DNA of 64,000 bases, from positions 1,748,501 to 1,812,500 of the forward strand of contig NZ_CP032418.1 in NCBI RefSeq assembly GCF_003595195.1, given 5' to 3'. How positions within the stretch are numbered: the stretch's first letter is position 1; the number at the start of each line of letters is the position of its first letter. The notes under the pieces were generated by a model. The model worked only from the letters and a program-made list of their open reading frames with translations, had not been told where the DNA came from and ran no database searches. The stretch is from Paenisporosarcina cavernae (lineage in GTDB: Bacteria > Bacillota > Bacilli > Bacillales_A > Planococcaceae). The translations under genes and the position numbers were made by a program. This document shows positions 41,365 to 53,132 of the stretch, piece after piece.

Positions 41365-41604
41365 CTACCGTTGCATATTTGCAACGTTTTGAGTAAAAAA
41401 AATACGATCAACATCCTCAGGAGACCATTTAAATCGATCAGCAAGTACTATGATTTCTGACATTGAAAAGTCCGCATTACGTCTTCCATTCAAAATAGTA
41501 TTAAGCTTTTCTCTAGACATTCCAAGTATTTCAGCTACTTCTTCTTGTCTAATACCAAACTCAACTAAATACGACTTAAATTTGGGATAACCATTAATCG
41601 GCAT
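41365..41604 (-). CDS. Cro-like XRE-family regulator
   Basis: 79 residues with an XRE helix-turn-helix (FGIRQEEVAEILGMSREKLN, TILNGRRNADFSMSEIIVLA). It is the first gene of the leftward early operon, divergent from the repressor gene, and its 3' end carries a copy of the operator palindrome (41370-41385). RBS AAAGGAGG upstream. It would favour lytic growth by blocking the repressor promoter. Confidence 0.8.
   Translation of the reverse strand: MPINGYPKFKSYLVEFGIRQEEVAEILGMSREKLNTILNGRRNADFSMSEIIVLADRFKWSPEDVDRIFFTQNVANMQR
41370..41385. promoter_or_regulatory. Operator copy inside the cro 3' end
   Basis: GTTGCATATTTGCAAC, a 16-bp palindrome with the same half-site GTTGC as the operators in the cro-cI intergenic region. 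Confidence 0.7.
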
Positions 41605-41625
41605 CGACTCTGTTCCTCCTTTCTC

Positions 41626-41641
41626 GTTGCATTATTGCAAC
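41626..41641. promoter_or_regulatory. Operator near the cro start
   Basis: GTTGCATTATTGCAAC, a palindrome with half-site GTTGC, upstream of the cro gene RBS. Confidence 0.75.
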
Positions 41642-41669
41642 TTTCTACAAACATCTTATCCTATTAAAT

Positions 41670-41683
41670 GTTGCAATGTCAAC
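41670..41683. promoter_or_regulatory. Imperfect operator within the leftward promoter
   Basis: GTTGCAATGTCAAC, an imperfect palindrome overlapping the leftward promoter, whose -35 TTGACA on the minus strand lies here; TAAGAT 18 bp further on is the likely -10. Confidence 0.65.
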
Positions 41684-41709
41684 ACAAAACAAATAATTTT
41701 TAATAATAG

Positions 41710-41725
41710 GTTGCATATTCGCAAC
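41710..41725. promoter_or_regulatory. Operator within the repressor promoter
   Basis: GTTGCATATTCGCAAC. Its TTGCAT (41711-41716) is also the -35 of the rightward repressor promoter, with CATACT (41734-41739) 17 bp downstream as the -10. This gives autoregulation of the repressor. Confidence 0.75.
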
Positions 41726-41774
41726 AATTAAGGCATACTAAAAATTAGTTATTTATAGGAAGGAAGATTTCTGT

Positions 41775-42413
41775 ATGGCTTTTAAAACAGTTTTAAAAAA
41801 ATTAAGATTAGGTGCTGGATATTCAATGGAAGAGTTAGCCGAAGAGTTAAACAAGCGGTATGATTTAAAAATTAATAAAAGCACAATTTCTCGGTGGGAA
41901 AAAGGTGCTGAGCCTAAAGGGAGAGATCTACAGTATTTAGCTCACTTTTTCTCTGTTTCGCCAAGTGAACTAATGTCATTAGAATTAAATGGTGCTACTG
42001 CAAGTGTACCTAATACAATGCTCCCGATTGCTGGATTTGCTGCAGCTGGTACGCCAATTCTTGCTGAAGAAAATATTATTGGTTATGCTCCTGCACCACC
42101 AATTACTCACGGAATTCAAAATAGAACTATGTTTTATCTGAAAATCAAAGGGGACAGTATGGATCAGGAATTTAATGATGGTTCCCTAGTTCTTGTGGAT
42201 AAAGATGCAGATGTAAAAAGTGGAAATATTGCAGTTGTCTTGGTTGATCATGAAGAAGCAACAGTTAAAAGAATAGTGATTGAAGGAAATTATATTACAC
42301 TAATTCCTTTATCTAAAAACATAGAGCATCTACCTAAAACTTATGACATGACAAAAACTCCAATTGAGATTTCCGGGAAAGTAATAGGAGCATTTAAAAA
42401 CTATGATTATTAG
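41775..42413 (+). CDS. LexA-like CI repressor (XRE HTH plus S24 peptidase)
   Basis: 212 residues. HTH at about residues 15-65 (YSMEELAEELNKRYDLKINK, STISRWEKGAEPKGRDLQYL). Ala-Gly cleavage site in AGFAAAGTPILAEE near residue 100. The catalytic Ser lies in KIKGDSMDQEFNDGSLVLVD and the Lys in EEATVKRIVIEG. It represses the early operon and its own promoter, and would be cleaved with RecA after DNA damage. Start ATG with AGGAAGGA upstream. It precedes the integrase by 15 bases. Confidence 0.92.
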   Translation: MAFKTVLKKLRLGAGYSMEELAEELNKRYDLKINKSTISRWEKGAEPKGRDLQYLAHFFSVSPSELMSLELNGATASVPNTMLPIAGFAAAGTPILAEENIIGYAPAPPITHGIQNRTMFYLKIKGDSMDQEFNDGSLVLVDKDADVKSGNIAVVLVDHEEATVKRIVIEGNYITLIPLSKNIEHLPKTYDMTKTPIEISGKVIGAFKNYDY

Positions 42414-42428
42414 AAAGGAGGATAATAC

Positions 42429-43520
42429 ATGCCTGTTTACAAGGATGAAGAAAGAAAGACCTGGTATTTCAAAACACGATACAAAGATGTTTTTGGAGCT
42501 AATAAACAAAAACTTCAAAGAGGTTTTAAAAGTAAAAGAGACGCAAAGTTAGCGGAAGCAGAATTTTTAACCAGTATTGAAAATGTGATGAGTTCCAATT
42601 CGACTGTAACAGAAATATTTACCCACAATATTGAATACAAAGTATACTCTCCCAAAACTGTAAGTAGAAGAAAAAATGAATACATCAAACATATTCATCC
42701 GTTTTTTGGACATATGAAAATCAAAGATATTACCTCTAATCAAGTTATTGAGTTTCAAAAGTATTTACAGCAAAACCTTGCTTCAGCCGAAACAGCGCGA
42801 ACTATTTACTCTAATTTCAAAGTCATCATAAATCATGCTATTAAATTTTTCGGTTTACGAGTGGATCCTACCCTAAAAGTTCCACCTATGCCGAGGAAAA
42901 AAACCTCTCACAATTATCTCCGAAGAGAGCACTTTGATGAATTAGTTGAACAGTTAGATATGAATCATTATAAAGAAATGACTATCTTGATGTTTTACAC
43001 TGGGATAAGAGTTGGAGAAGCCTTAGCTTTAAAATGGTCTGATGTAGATTTATTCAAGAGCGAATTAAATATTAATAAGTCGCTGGATATTTCTAAAAGA
43101 GTGCCTGGACCAACTAAAACTAAATCCAGCACTGCAATAATACCACTACACAATTCTGTTTTAAGAATGTTGATAAAATTAAAAGGAATTTGCGAGAAGA
43201 AGCATTTCGGATTTAACGAAGACTATTACATTTTTGGTGGTCCTTCACCCTATCACTATTCACACTTTCATAAAAAATTTAAACAAGTATTCACGGGTAT
43301 AAGAATACATGATCTACGTCATAGTTACGCAGCGCATTTAATTAATAATGGAATAGACGTTTACTTGGTTCAACAATTAATGAGACACGCAACAATAAGT
43401 GAAACAGCAGATACTTATGGTCATCTATATACTGAGAGAAAACACGAAGCAATGAAAGCATTTGATGATACAAAAAACGAAAAAATGGTATCAAAAAGGT
43501 ATCACAGGAGATTGAAATAA
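42429..43520 (+). CDS. int: Tyrosine-family integrase
   Basis: 363 residues. The N-terminal arm-binding domain ([20 protein letters not shown]) and core-binding domain ([20 protein letters not shown]) precede the catalytic domain: Arg in [20 protein letters not shown]-x-x-R in [18 protein letters not shown], His in [20 protein letters not shown] with the nucleophile Tyr. It inserts the phage at the end of sufB. RBS AAGGAGG at the right distance. Its last codons cover a pair of GGTATCA repeats like those near attL, so the gene end and attachment site are interleaved. Confidence 0.95.
   Translation: MPVYKDEERKTWYFKTRYKDVFGANKQKLQRGFKSKRDAKLAEAEFLTSIENVMSSNSTVTEIFTHNIEYKVYSPKTVSRRKNEYIKHIHPFFGHMKIKDITSNQVIEFQKYLQQNLASAETARTIYSNFKVIINHAIKFFGLRVDPTLKVPPMPRKKTSHNYLRREHFDELVEQLDMNHYKEMTILMFYTGIRVGEALALKWSDVDLFKSELNINKSLDISKRVPGPTKTKSSTAIIPLHNSVLRMLIKLKGICEKKHFGFNEDYYIFGGPSPYHYSHFHKKFKQVFTGIRIHDLRHSYAAHLINNGIDVYLVQQLMRHATISETADTYGHLYTERKHEAMKAFDDTKNEKMVSKRYHRRLK
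43487..43507 (+). repeat. Paired GGTATCA repeats near attR (arm-type sites)
   Basis: ATGGTATCAAAAAGGTATCAC inside the integrase 3' end. The same pair occurs near attL (7191-7213). A further inverted copy (CTTGTGATACC, 43529-43540) could pair with it as a hairpin at the end of int. Confidence 0.6.
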
Positions 43521-43550
43521 TTCAAACCCCTTGTGATACCTATGTTTTTA

Positions 43551-43589
43551 CTATCCGATACTACCTTCCATTTCGAACTTGATTAAACG
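43551..43589 (-). other. attR: phage-supplied 3' end of sufB
   Basis: Codes for the last residues of SufB ([12 protein letters not shown]) and its TAG stop. It duplicates 7063-7101 with a 14-bp identical core, same orientation. The host tail has Val where this copy has Phe, and the stop is TAA there and TAG here, so the two copies differ and the phage brought its own functional end. Confidence 0.85.
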
Positions 43590-44948
43590 GTTCATTTCTA
43601 CCGCATATTCCATTGGAAGTTCTTTTGTGAATGGTTCGATGAAGCCCATAACGATCATTTCTGTAGCTTCTTCTTCTGAAATACCACGGCTCATCAAGTA
43701 GAATAATTGTTCTTCAGAAACTTTCGACACTTTTGCTTCGTGTTCTAATGAAACATTGTCGTTTAAAATTTCGTTGTAAGGAATCGTATCCGATGTAGAC
43801 TGATTGTCCATGATCAACGTATCACACTCAATGTTTGCACGCGCTCCAGAAGCTTTCGGACCGAAGCGAACGATACCACGGTACGTTACTTTACCGCCTT
43901 GTTTCGAAATGGATTTCGATACAATCGTGGAAGACGTATTTGGCGCTAAGTGAATCATTTTCGCACCAGCGTCTTGGTGTTGACCTTTCCCTGCTAAAGC
44001 AATCGATAATGTCATACCGCGAGCGCCTTCACCTTTTAGAATACACGCTGGATATTTCATCGTCAGTTTAGAACCGATGTTTCCATCAATCCATTCCATC
44101 GTACCATTTTCTTCAACAATCGTACGCTTCGTCACTAGGTTATACACGTTGTTTGCCCAGTTTTGAATCGTTGTATAACGGCAGTATGCGTCTTTTTTAA
44201 CAACAATCTCTACTACCGCACTGTGTAAAGAGTTCGTTGTATAGACAGGTGCTGTACATCCTTCAACGTAATGTACGTGTGCGCCTTCATCAACAATGAT
44301 CAGTGTACGCTCAAATTGACCCATGTTTTCCGAGTTAATACGGAAATAAGCTTGCAATGGAGTTTCCACTTTTACACCTGGCGGTACGTAAATGAATGAT
44401 CCACCGGACCAAACAGCTGAGTTCAATGCAGAGAATTTATTATCCGAGTTCGGAATAACTGTACCCCAGTACTTTTTGAAGATGTCTTCATTTTCACGAA
44501 GCGCAGAATCCGTATCTTTAAAGACGATACCCATTTCTTCTAAATCTTCTTTCATATTGTGGTAGACCACTTCTGATTCGTACTGTGCAGAAACACCAGC
44601 TAAATACTTTTGTTCTGCTTCTGGAATTCCAAGCTTGTCAAATGTACGTTTGATTTCTTCTGGAACTTCATCCCATGATTTTTGCGTCGCTTCAGACGGC
44701 TTTACGTAATACGTAATTTCATCGAAGTTTAACCCAGTCAAATCTCCGCCCCATTGAGGCATTGGTTTGGAATAAAAAATCTCTAGTGATTTTAATCGAT
44801 AATCTAACATCCATTGAGGTTCTTCTTTCATTGTAGAAATTTGTTCTACAATTTCACGAGTTAACCCACGTTTTGAACGGAAAATCGATACATCTTTGTC
44901 ATGGAAACCATACTTGTAATCTCCGATTTCAGGCATTTTTTTCGCCAT
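43551..44948 (-). CDS. sufB: Fe-S cluster scaffold complex subunit SufB
   Basis: 465 residues, normal length. Conserved SufB text throughout: [60 protein letters not shown] (with the scaffold Cys) and [20 protein letters not shown]-like C-terminus. With SufC and SufD it forms the SufBC2D scaffold that assembles [4Fe-4S] clusters from sulfur delivered by SufS/SufU. Last gene of the suf operon. Its last 12 codons are prophage-derived, and its old terminator lies 36 kb away at 7022-7046. Confidence 0.96.
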   Translation of the reverse strand: MAKKMPEIGDYKYGFHDKDVSIFRSKRGLTREIVEQISTMKEEPQWMLDYRLKSLEIFYSKPMPQWGGDLTGLNFDEITYYVKPSEATQKSWDEVPEEIKRTFDKLGIPEAEQKYLAGVSAQYESEVVYHNMKEDLEEMGIVFKDTDSALRENEDIFKKYWGTVIPNSDNKFSALNSAVWSGGSFIYVPPGVKVETPLQAYFRINSENMGQFERTLIIVDEGAHVHYVEGCTAPVYTTNSLHSAVVEIVVKKDAYCRYTTIQNWANNVYNLVTKRTIVEENGTMEWIDGNIGSKLTMKYPACILKGEGARGMTLSIALAGKGQHQDAGAKMIHLAPNTSSTIVSKSISKQGGKVTYRGIVRFGPKASGARANIECDTLIMDNQSTSDTIPYNEILNDNVSLEHEAKVSKVSEEQLFYLMSRGISEEEATEMIVMGFIEPFTKELPMEYAVEMNRLIKFEMEGSIG

Positions 44949-44967
44949 CGTTATTCCTCCGTTCTAT

Positions 44968-47928
<2,961 letters not shown>

Positions 47929-47945
47929 TGTGTAAGTCTCCTCTC

Positions 47946-48725
47946 TTATGCTTCTTGCCCTACAGTTTCGTCTTCAATACCTAATTCTTCTTTAACCCAG
48001 TCGTACCCTTCTGCTTCCAAACGATGTGCAAGCTCTGGTCCGCCAGATTTCACTACGCGACCTTGCATCATTACATGAACATGATCAGGCGTGATGTAGT
48101 TAAGTAAACGTTGGTAGTGAGTAATGATTAAACAACCAAACCCTTCTCCACGCATTTCATTAATACCTTTTGACACAACTTTCAATGCATCAATATCAAG
48201 ACCAGAGTCAATTTCATCAAGAATCGCAAACTTCGGTTCTAACATCATTAATTGAAGAATTTCGTTACGTTTCTTTTCCCCACCTGAGAAACCTTCATTT
48301 AAATAACGTTGCGCCATATCTTGATCCATTTCTAAAAAGTCCATTTTACTATCTAATTGACGTATGAACTTCATCAATGACACTTCATCGCCTTCTTCGC
48401 GACGAGCATTCATAGCAGAACGTAAGAAGTCAGCGTTGGTAACTCCATTAATTTCACTTGGGTATTGCATTGCTAAAAATAAACCAGCCTTCGCGCGCTC
48501 GTCTACTTCCATTTCCAATACATCTTCGCCGTCCAGCATCACTGTACCAGAAGTTACTTCATATTTAGGATGTCCCATAATCGCAGACGCTAACGTCGAT
48601 TTACCAGTACCATTCGGTCCCATAATCGCATGAATTTCATTTGTATTAATTGAAAGGTTTACACCTTTTAAAATCTCCTTGCCTTCGATGGCAACATGAA
48701 GATCTTGAATTACTAAAGTTGACAT
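47946..48725 (-). CDS. sufC: ABC-type ATPase SufC
   Basis: 260 residues from the ATG at 48725 with GGAGGT upstream; the longer reading from 48815 is discarded. Walker A GPNGTGKSTLASAIMGHP, signature GFSGGEKKRNEILQ, Walker B AILDEIDSGLDIDALKVVSK. It powers the SufBCD complex. First gene of the operon; the promoter is at 48775-48804. Confidence 0.96.
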   Translation of the reverse strand: MSTLVIQDLHVAIEGKEILKGVNLSINTNEIHAIMGPNGTGKSTLASAIMGHPKYEVTSGTVMLDGEDVLEMEVDERAKAGLFLAMQYPSEINGVTNADFLRSAMNARREEGDEVSLMKFIRQLDSKMDFLEMDQDMAQRYLNEGFSGGEKKRNEILQLMMLEPKFAILDEIDSGLDIDALKVVSKGINEMRGEGFGCLIITHYQRLLNYITPDHVHVMMQGRVVKSGGPELAHRLEAEGYDWVKEELGIEDETVGQEA

Positions 48726-48774
48726 ACAACTACCTCCATTATTGAAAATGAACGGAATAACCCATTCTTTATTT

Positions 48775-48804
48775 AGTATCATTCTAATCTTAACTGAAAT
48801 ACAA
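48775..48804 (-). promoter_or_regulatory. suf operon promoter
   Basis: On the minus strand -35 TTGTAT (48799-48804), 18-bp spacer, -10 GATACT (48775-48780), followed by the sufC RBS and start 50 bases on. Confidence 0.6.
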
Positions 48805-49057
48805 ACCCCTTGCAAATCATTTAGACGGTAAGTCCTAGCGTTTAAAATCCTATTTTCAAAGTGTTTTAGCCATTTTCAATACGTTCTAAGTAATTGAGAA
48901 TAAAAATCAGCAAACAATCGAAAAAGTTTGCATAAAACAAGGGGACTTTTCATTGGAGAGTGTGATTGCAAGAGATTTTATTAGGAAGTTAAAGATAGGA
49001 TATTTTTCATTCACACGGAATTCGAAGATGCTTTACCGAATAAGAGAAACCAGATTG

Positions 49058-49132
49058 GAGAATCGATCGTCACATCCAGAGAAATCGATCGCCTCACCCC
49101 GAGAAATGATTGCCTCACCCCGAGAATCGATT
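49058..49132 (+). repeat. Short array of 21-22 bp intergenic repeats
   Basis: Four units of a 12-13-mer (GAGAATCGATCG, GAGAAATCGATCG, GAGAAATGATTG, GAGAATCGATT) separated by a 9-mer (TCACATCCA once, CCTCACCCC twice). The period is 21-22 bp. It lies in the 487-bp region between sufC and the small gene at 49213, which otherwise holds only the suf promoter and a terminator. Same architecture as the array at 54825, different sequence. Confidence 0.75.
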
Positions 49133-49172
49133 ATTCTTTTAATAATTTCCCCTCCGCTTTCTCAAATCTATA

Positions 49173-49204
49173 TAAAAAAGCCTTCCCTAATTTCTAGGCA
49201 AGGC
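49173..49204 (-). terminator. Terminator of the small gene at 49213
   Basis: On the minus strand GCCTTGCCTA-GAAAT-TAGGGAAGGC followed by TTTTTTATA. Confidence 0.8.
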
Positions 49205-49212
49205 AGATGTTC

Positions 49213-49374
49213 TTATTTCATTTCACGATGTGCATAACGTTCCATTTGAGCGGCAACTTTTAATCCATTCGTATAATCGCGTTCTCGACGTTGTTCAACT
49301 CGTTCTAATAGTGCTGGATCGCTTTGATAATCGACGATTCCAAATCCATGTCTACTTCTAAATGCTTGGTCCAT
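49213..49374 (-). CDS. Small hypothetical protein
   Basis: 53 residues from the ATG at 49374: MDQAFRSRHGFGIVDYQSDP, ALLERVEQRRERDYTNGLKV, AAQMERYAHREMK. Helical, basic, soluble. A terminator follows. Not recognised. The RBS is weak, and the same frame is open upstream without an ATG, so the start is uncertain. Confidence 0.6.
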   Translation of the reverse strand: MDQAFRSRHGFGIVDYQSDPALLERVEQRRERDYTNGLKVAAQMERYAHREMK

Positions 49375-49499
49375 CTTTTCCGTGTAATTAAAATCCAGTG
49401 ATTGGATAATGAATCATTCCTTTCGGTTTTTCTCTACAATATATGTAGAGTGTTCTTTCCATCACACGTTATAAGTACCCGACTCATGAAGCGTTAAAC

Positions 49500-49535
49500 A
49501 AAAAAAGTCCCCTTTTTTAAAAAGGGGACATTTGT
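49500..49535 (-). terminator. Terminator of the lipoprotein gene
   Basis: GTCCCCTTTTTTAAAAAGGGGAC hairpin with T tract on the minus strand directly after the stop codon of the gene at 49547. Confidence 0.75.
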
Positions 49536-49546
49536 CATAAGACTTA

Positions 49547-50071
49547 TTAAGCGGATACTTCGTTAGTAATGCTTGATGGTGCTAAGCCAGTATCTTCTAA
49601 TACTTTATTTAATTTTTCGTCAGCTGATACCATTGCTTCGTTTGCCGCTTCAAGGTTTGCATCTGCTGATGCTTCTAAAGCGTCTGCTTTCATTTGGTAT
49701 GCATTTGCAAAGTCAGTTAATGCTGCTTCGATGTCTGCTTTTTGAGCATCTAACTCAGCAGGAATTTCTAAACCTTCAATCGCTGATTTCGTTTCAAGTG
49801 CAGAAGTTTTTGCCGCTTCTTTCATTGTTGCAAGCTCGTCACCTTCAGGAAGCTCTTCTTTTGCTTGAGCGCCTTCGAAAGCATTTAGGTCAGCATCTGC
49901 TTGGTTGATTGTTTTTGATACAGAAAAATAGAATTTCATCATATCACCAGAAACATTTGACGTTTCTTCTGAAGCAGTTTCATTGTTTGAAGTGTTAGTT
50001 GCTTCTTTGTCGTCGTTACAAGCAGCTAATAATAAAGATGCTGCAATTACTAAAAATCCAAGTTTTTTCAT
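49547..50071 (-). CDS. Lipoprotein with helical domain
   Basis: 174 residues. Signal peptide with lipobox LLLAACND (Cys lipidated), followed by a Ser/Asn/Glu-rich linker and a helical bundle (KEELPEGDELATMKEAAKTS, KADALEASADANLEAANEAM). Resembles small surface lipoproteins of Bacillales with unknown function. RBS AAAGGAGAA upstream and a terminator after it, so it is monocistronic. Confidence 0.75.
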   Translation of the reverse strand: MKKLGFLVIAASLLLAACNDDKEATNTSNNETASEETSNVSGDMMKFYFSVSKTINQADADLNAFEGAQAKEELPEGDELATMKEAAKTSALETKSAIEGLEIPAELDAQKADIEAALTDFANAYQMKADALEASADANLEAANEAMVSADEKLNKVLEDTGLAPSSITNEVSA

Positions 50072-50280
50072 GGTGTCGTTCTCCTTTTTTTTACAAATTA
50101 ACGTTCAAAAACTATCCTATCATAGTAAATTTACCCTATCAATAGAATTGCTAATTGTTGTAATTAAATGAATAAATCATATATTCTAATATTTTTAACT
50201 ATTTCAAAAAAATAAAAACAAGCAGAGGGGGGATCTCTACTTGTTTCCATTTATCTATAGTATTCCCAAATTCGAAGAAA

Positions 50281-51108
50281 TTATTTCCCAACAGGAACGA
50301 CTGAACCGCCCCACTCTTCCAGGATAAAATCTTGAATTTCTTTGGAAGTTAACACTTCAACTAATACTTTAATTTCCTCTTTGTCTTCGTCACCTTTGCG
50401 AACTGCAATGACATTCACATATGGCGATTCCGAGCTTTCAATTGCGATGGAATCTTCTAATGGGTTCAACCCTGCATCAATTGCGTAGTTAGAGTTGATC
50501 AATACTGCGTCGCCTTCTTCATTTTCATACATTTGAACAAGTAGTGCCGCTTCATATTCTGCATCGAATTGAAGATTTTTTGGATTTTCCACAATGTCTT
50601 TCACTTCTGCTTTTGTTTTATCAATTCCATCTTTTAATTTGATTAGACCTTCTGCTTCAAGCATAGATAAGATTCGTCCGTGGTCTGCAACAGAATTACT
50701 GATTAAAATTGTCGCATTTTCCGGTAAGTCAGCTAAAGACTCGTATTTTTTCGAATACACACCGATTGGTTCAATATGAATTCCACCTGCATTCACGAAA
50801 TCATACCCATTCTCTTCATTTTGCGATTCTAAATATGGAATGTGTTGAAAATAGTTTGCATCTAAATCACCAGACTCTAAATCTTTATTCGGCAAAATAT
50901 AGTCTTGGTATGTTTCGATTTTCAACTCAATTCCTTTTTCTTCTAATAAAGGTACTGCTTCTTCTAAAATCTCTGCATGTGGAACGTTCGATGCTCCGAC
51001 AACCAATTCTTTGTTTCCGCCTTCAGCAGAACTTCCTGATTCAGAACCACAAGCTGCTAGGGCTAATGCAGACCCTGTTAATAATATTCCTGCTACAAAT
51101 TTCTTCAT
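50281..51108 (-). CDS. metQ: Methionine ABC importer substrate-binding lipoprotein
   Basis: 275 residues. Lipobox ALAACGSE after a short signal peptide, then NKELVVGASNVPHAEILEEA and LKIETYQDYILPNKDLESGD, diagnostic for the MetQ/NlpA family. GLNPLEDSIAIESSESPYVN in the C-terminal lobe is the usual conserved block. It binds methionine (D- or L-) and delivers it to MetNI. Last gene of the metN-metI-metQ operon under the SAM riboswitch. Confidence 0.93.
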   Translation of the reverse strand: MKKFVAGILLTGSALALAACGSESGSSAEGGNKELVVGASNVPHAEILEEAVPLLEEKGIELKIETYQDYILPNKDLESGDLDANYFQHIPYLESQNEENGYDFVNAGGIHIEPIGVYSKKYESLADLPENATILISNSVADHGRILSMLEAEGLIKLKDGIDKTKAEVKDIVENPKNLQFDAEYEAALLVQMYENEEGDAVLINSNYAIDAGLNPLEDSIAIESSESPYVNVIAVRKGDEDKEEIKVLVEVLTSKEIQDFILEEWGGSVVPVGK

Positions 51109-51169
51109 GCGTTAACTCTCCCTTTTCTTCTATTATTTATGTGATCGGGAAACCCCCGTAAACACCAAC

Positions 51170-51838
51170 TTATCGTTTGTCCACTTTTGCAGTGAAATAA
51201 TCACCAATCCATTGAAGGACAAACACAATCACTAAAATGAGAATCGTTGCCATTAATGTGACATCTTCTCTTGACCGTTGGAAACCGTCTAAAAAGGCGA
51301 GATTTCCAAGTCCTCCCGCTCCAATGATTCCTGCCATTGCGGTATAACCTACTAATGCAATTGCTGTGACCGTAATACCAGACAATAATGCTGGTAACGC
51401 CTCTGGGAATAAAACCTTGCGGATAATCGTCCCCGTTGTAGCTCCCATCGATTTCGCCGCTTCAATGACACCTCTATCGATTTCACGTAAAGCAAGTAAC
51501 ACCATGCGTGCGTAAAATGGAGCCGCTCCAATAATGAGCGCTGGAAGTGCAGCATCTGGTCCACGAATCGTTCCGATTAAAAACTTTGTAAATGGGATAA
51601 GTAAAATGATCAAGACGATAAACGGAACCGAACGAAAAATATTCACTAATGAGCCAGTTAAGAAATTCACGATTTTATTAGCCCAAACTTGATAAGGACT
51701 TGTCAGGAAAAGAATAATCCCTAACAACAACCCAATGACAAACGTGAACACTGTCGCAATTCCCGTCATATAGATAGTTTCCCAAGTTGCTTCCCACATA
51801 TCTGCCCAATCGACATTCGGAAATAAGTTCCTCAGCAT
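51170..51838 (-). CDS. metI: Methionine ABC importer permease
   Basis: 222 residues, five membrane segments (WETIYMTGIATVFTFVIGLL, FIVLIILLIPFTKFLIGTIR and others). EAA loop EAAKSMGATTGTIIRKVLFP contacts MetN. Forms the transmembrane pore as a dimer. Starts one base after the metN stop. Confidence 0.93.
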   Translation of the reverse strand: MLRNLFPNVDWADMWEATWETIYMTGIATVFTFVIGLLLGIILFLTSPYQVWANKIVNFLTGSLVNIFRSVPFIVLIILLIPFTKFLIGTIRGPDAALPALIIGAAPFYARMVLLALREIDRGVIEAAKSMGATTGTIIRKVLFPEALPALLSGITVTAIALVGYTAMAGIIGAGGLGNLAFLDGFQRSREDVTLMATILILVIVFVLQWIGDYFTAKVDKR

Positions 51839-51839
51839 C

Positions 51840-52856
51840 TTAGATCACCTCCGTTTTCACATCTTGCTCATGTAAATAGTAAATCGCTTGATCAATTTCA
51901 TCTGCTGCTCCATCAATGTGAAGATACAGCGTTCCGTAAGAACCATTTTGCGTTGGGGAAATCGACCCTTGCACAATGTTTACTTCCACTGGGAATTGTC
52001 GGATTAATTTTGAGAGAATCGGCTGTTCTGTTTTATCCCCAAGGAAAGTTAACTGCACGACTTTACCATTTGGATAATGTTCACGTAAAAGTTTCGCTGT
52101 TTGTTGAATCGACTCTACTCCGCTAATAGAGGAGACGAATCGTTTCGTAATTGCTTCTCTTGGTTGTTGGAAAACCTCTAACACATTCCCTGTCTCGACA
52201 ACTTGACCATTTTCCATGACAGCCACTTGGTGACAAATTTTACGAATGACATGCATCTCATGTGTAATTAACACAATCGTCAAACCAAGTCGGTCATTAA
52301 TTTCTACAAGTAAATCGAGAATCGCATCTGTCGTTTCTGGATCAAGTGCAGATGTTGCTTCATCACACAGTAAAACTTCCGGCTTATTCGCTAGCGCTCG
52401 TGCAATGCCTACCCGTTGTTTTTGACCACCCGATAATTGAGAAGGATACGATTTTTCTCGACCTGATAACCCAACTAAGTCGATTAATTCAGCCACTCGT
52501 TTAGTCCGCTCCGCTTTTGGAACTCCTGCAATCTCCAACGGGAAGGAAATGTTCTCTTCCACCGTTCTGGACCACATAAGATTAAAGTGTTGGAAAATCA
52601 TGCTAATTTTCTGCCTAGCTATTCGCAACTCTTTGCCTCGAGCTTTCGAAATTTCTTTTCCGTTCACAGAGACAGTACCAAAGGTTGGTTTCTCCAACCC
52701 GTTCAACAACCGTATTAACGTACTTTTCCCAGCACCGCTATATCCAATCACGCCAAATATTTCACCGCGTTCTATCTTTAGATTCACCTTGTCGACAGCA
52801 AGTAGTTCTCCTGATTTCGTGGTGAATTTCTTTGTTATGTCTTGCAAGTTAATCAT
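51840..52856 (-). CDS. metN: Methionine ABC importer ATPase
   Basis: 338 residues. Walker A GYSGAGKSTLIRLLNGLE, signature SQLSGGQKQRVGIARALANK, Walker B EVLLCDEATSALDPETTDAI. The C-terminal NIL/ACT-like regulatory domain (residues about 255-335, VVQLTFLGDKTEQPILSKLI) senses methionine. Located right after the SAM-I riboswitch. Confidence 0.94.
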   Translation of the reverse strand: MINLQDITKKFTTKSGELLAVDKVNLKIERGEIFGVIGYSGAGKSTLIRLLNGLEKPTFGTVSVNGKEISKARGKELRIARQKISMIFQHFNLMWSRTVEENISFPLEIAGVPKAERTKRVAELIDLVGLSGREKSYPSQLSGGQKQRVGIARALANKPEVLLCDEATSALDPETTDAILDLLVEINDRLGLTIVLITHEMHVIRKICHQVAVMENGQVVETGNVLEVFQQPREAITKRFVSSISGVESIQQTAKLLREHYPNGKVVQLTFLGDKTEQPILSKLIRQFPVEVNIVQGSISPTQNGSYGTLYLHIDGAADEIDQAIYYLHEQDVKTEVI

Positions 52857-52893
52857 GCCGTCAACTCCTTTACTCTATCCCTACTTTTGGGCA

Positions 52894-52934
52894 ATAAAAA
52901 ATGGTCCTCTCTGCAGACAAGCAGAAAGGACCAT
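52894..52934 (-). terminator. Riboswitch-controlled terminator of met operon
   Basis: On the minus strand ATGGTCCTTTCTGC-TTGT-CTGCAGAGAGGACCAT followed by TTTTTTATTG, between the SAM-I aptamer and metN; the expression platform of the riboswitch. Confidence 0.9.
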
Positions 52935-52954
52935 ACAAAATAGTAGTATTCCAA

Positions 52955-53064
52955 TCTCTCATCTTTCAACGCATTAACGTTGAGTGAATTGGCACCATTT
53001 CATACATAGTATGACGGTTGCCGGGCTTCATAGGGCACTTCCCTCCACCACTCTTAATAAGAGT
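52955..53064 (-). promoter_or_regulatory. SAM-I (S-box) riboswitch
   Basis: Minus strand: CTCTTATTAAGAGTGGTGG with AGGGAAGTGCCC, TGAAGCCCGGCAACC, and the closing GATGAGAG strand. These are the conserved P1, P2 and core elements of the S-box. High SAM would stabilise the downstream terminator (52894-52934) and switch off the methionine importer. Confidence 0.95.
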
Positions 53065-53103
53065 TACACTATTAAATTAATTGAAAATTTAAGTACGAGA
53101 CTT

Positions 53104-53132
53104 ACTTTATCACGCGGTAAAAATCACGTCAA
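53104..53132 (-). promoter_or_regulatory. met operon promoter
   Basis: -35 TTGACG (53127-53132), 17-bp spacer, -10 TAAAGT (53104-53109) on the minus strand. The -35 overlaps the end of the thioredoxin-like gene. Transcription starts about 35 bases before the SAM-I aptamer. Confidence 0.75.

Larger units (their letters stand above)
7075..43576. mobile_element. Prophage integrated in sufB (about 36.5 kb, podovirus-like)
   Basis: Bounded by duplicated sufB 3'-end sequence (core repeats 7075-7088 and 43563-43576). Contains integrase and a LexA-like repressor at the right end, Cro-like and excisionase-like regulators, antirepressor, RecT, DnaD/DnaC-like replication genes, late regulator, terminase, portal, scaffold, capsid, short-tail and ejection proteins, holins and endolysin, and accessory genes at the left end. 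All modules are present in a plausible order. The capsid and scaffold reading frames are broken as written, so inducibility cannot be judged. No tape-measure gene was found, and a propeller-like P22-type protein is present, which suggests a short-tailed virion. Confidence 0.93.

Noticed and set aside
48726-48815. 30-residue N-terminal extension of SufC
   Set aside because: It covers the promoter region, and the ATG at 48725 has a good RBS and matches the family start.
48953-49237. A 94-codon plus-strand ORF upstream of suf
   Set aside because: It crosses the 21-bp mini-array and a terminator and shows no protein-like features.
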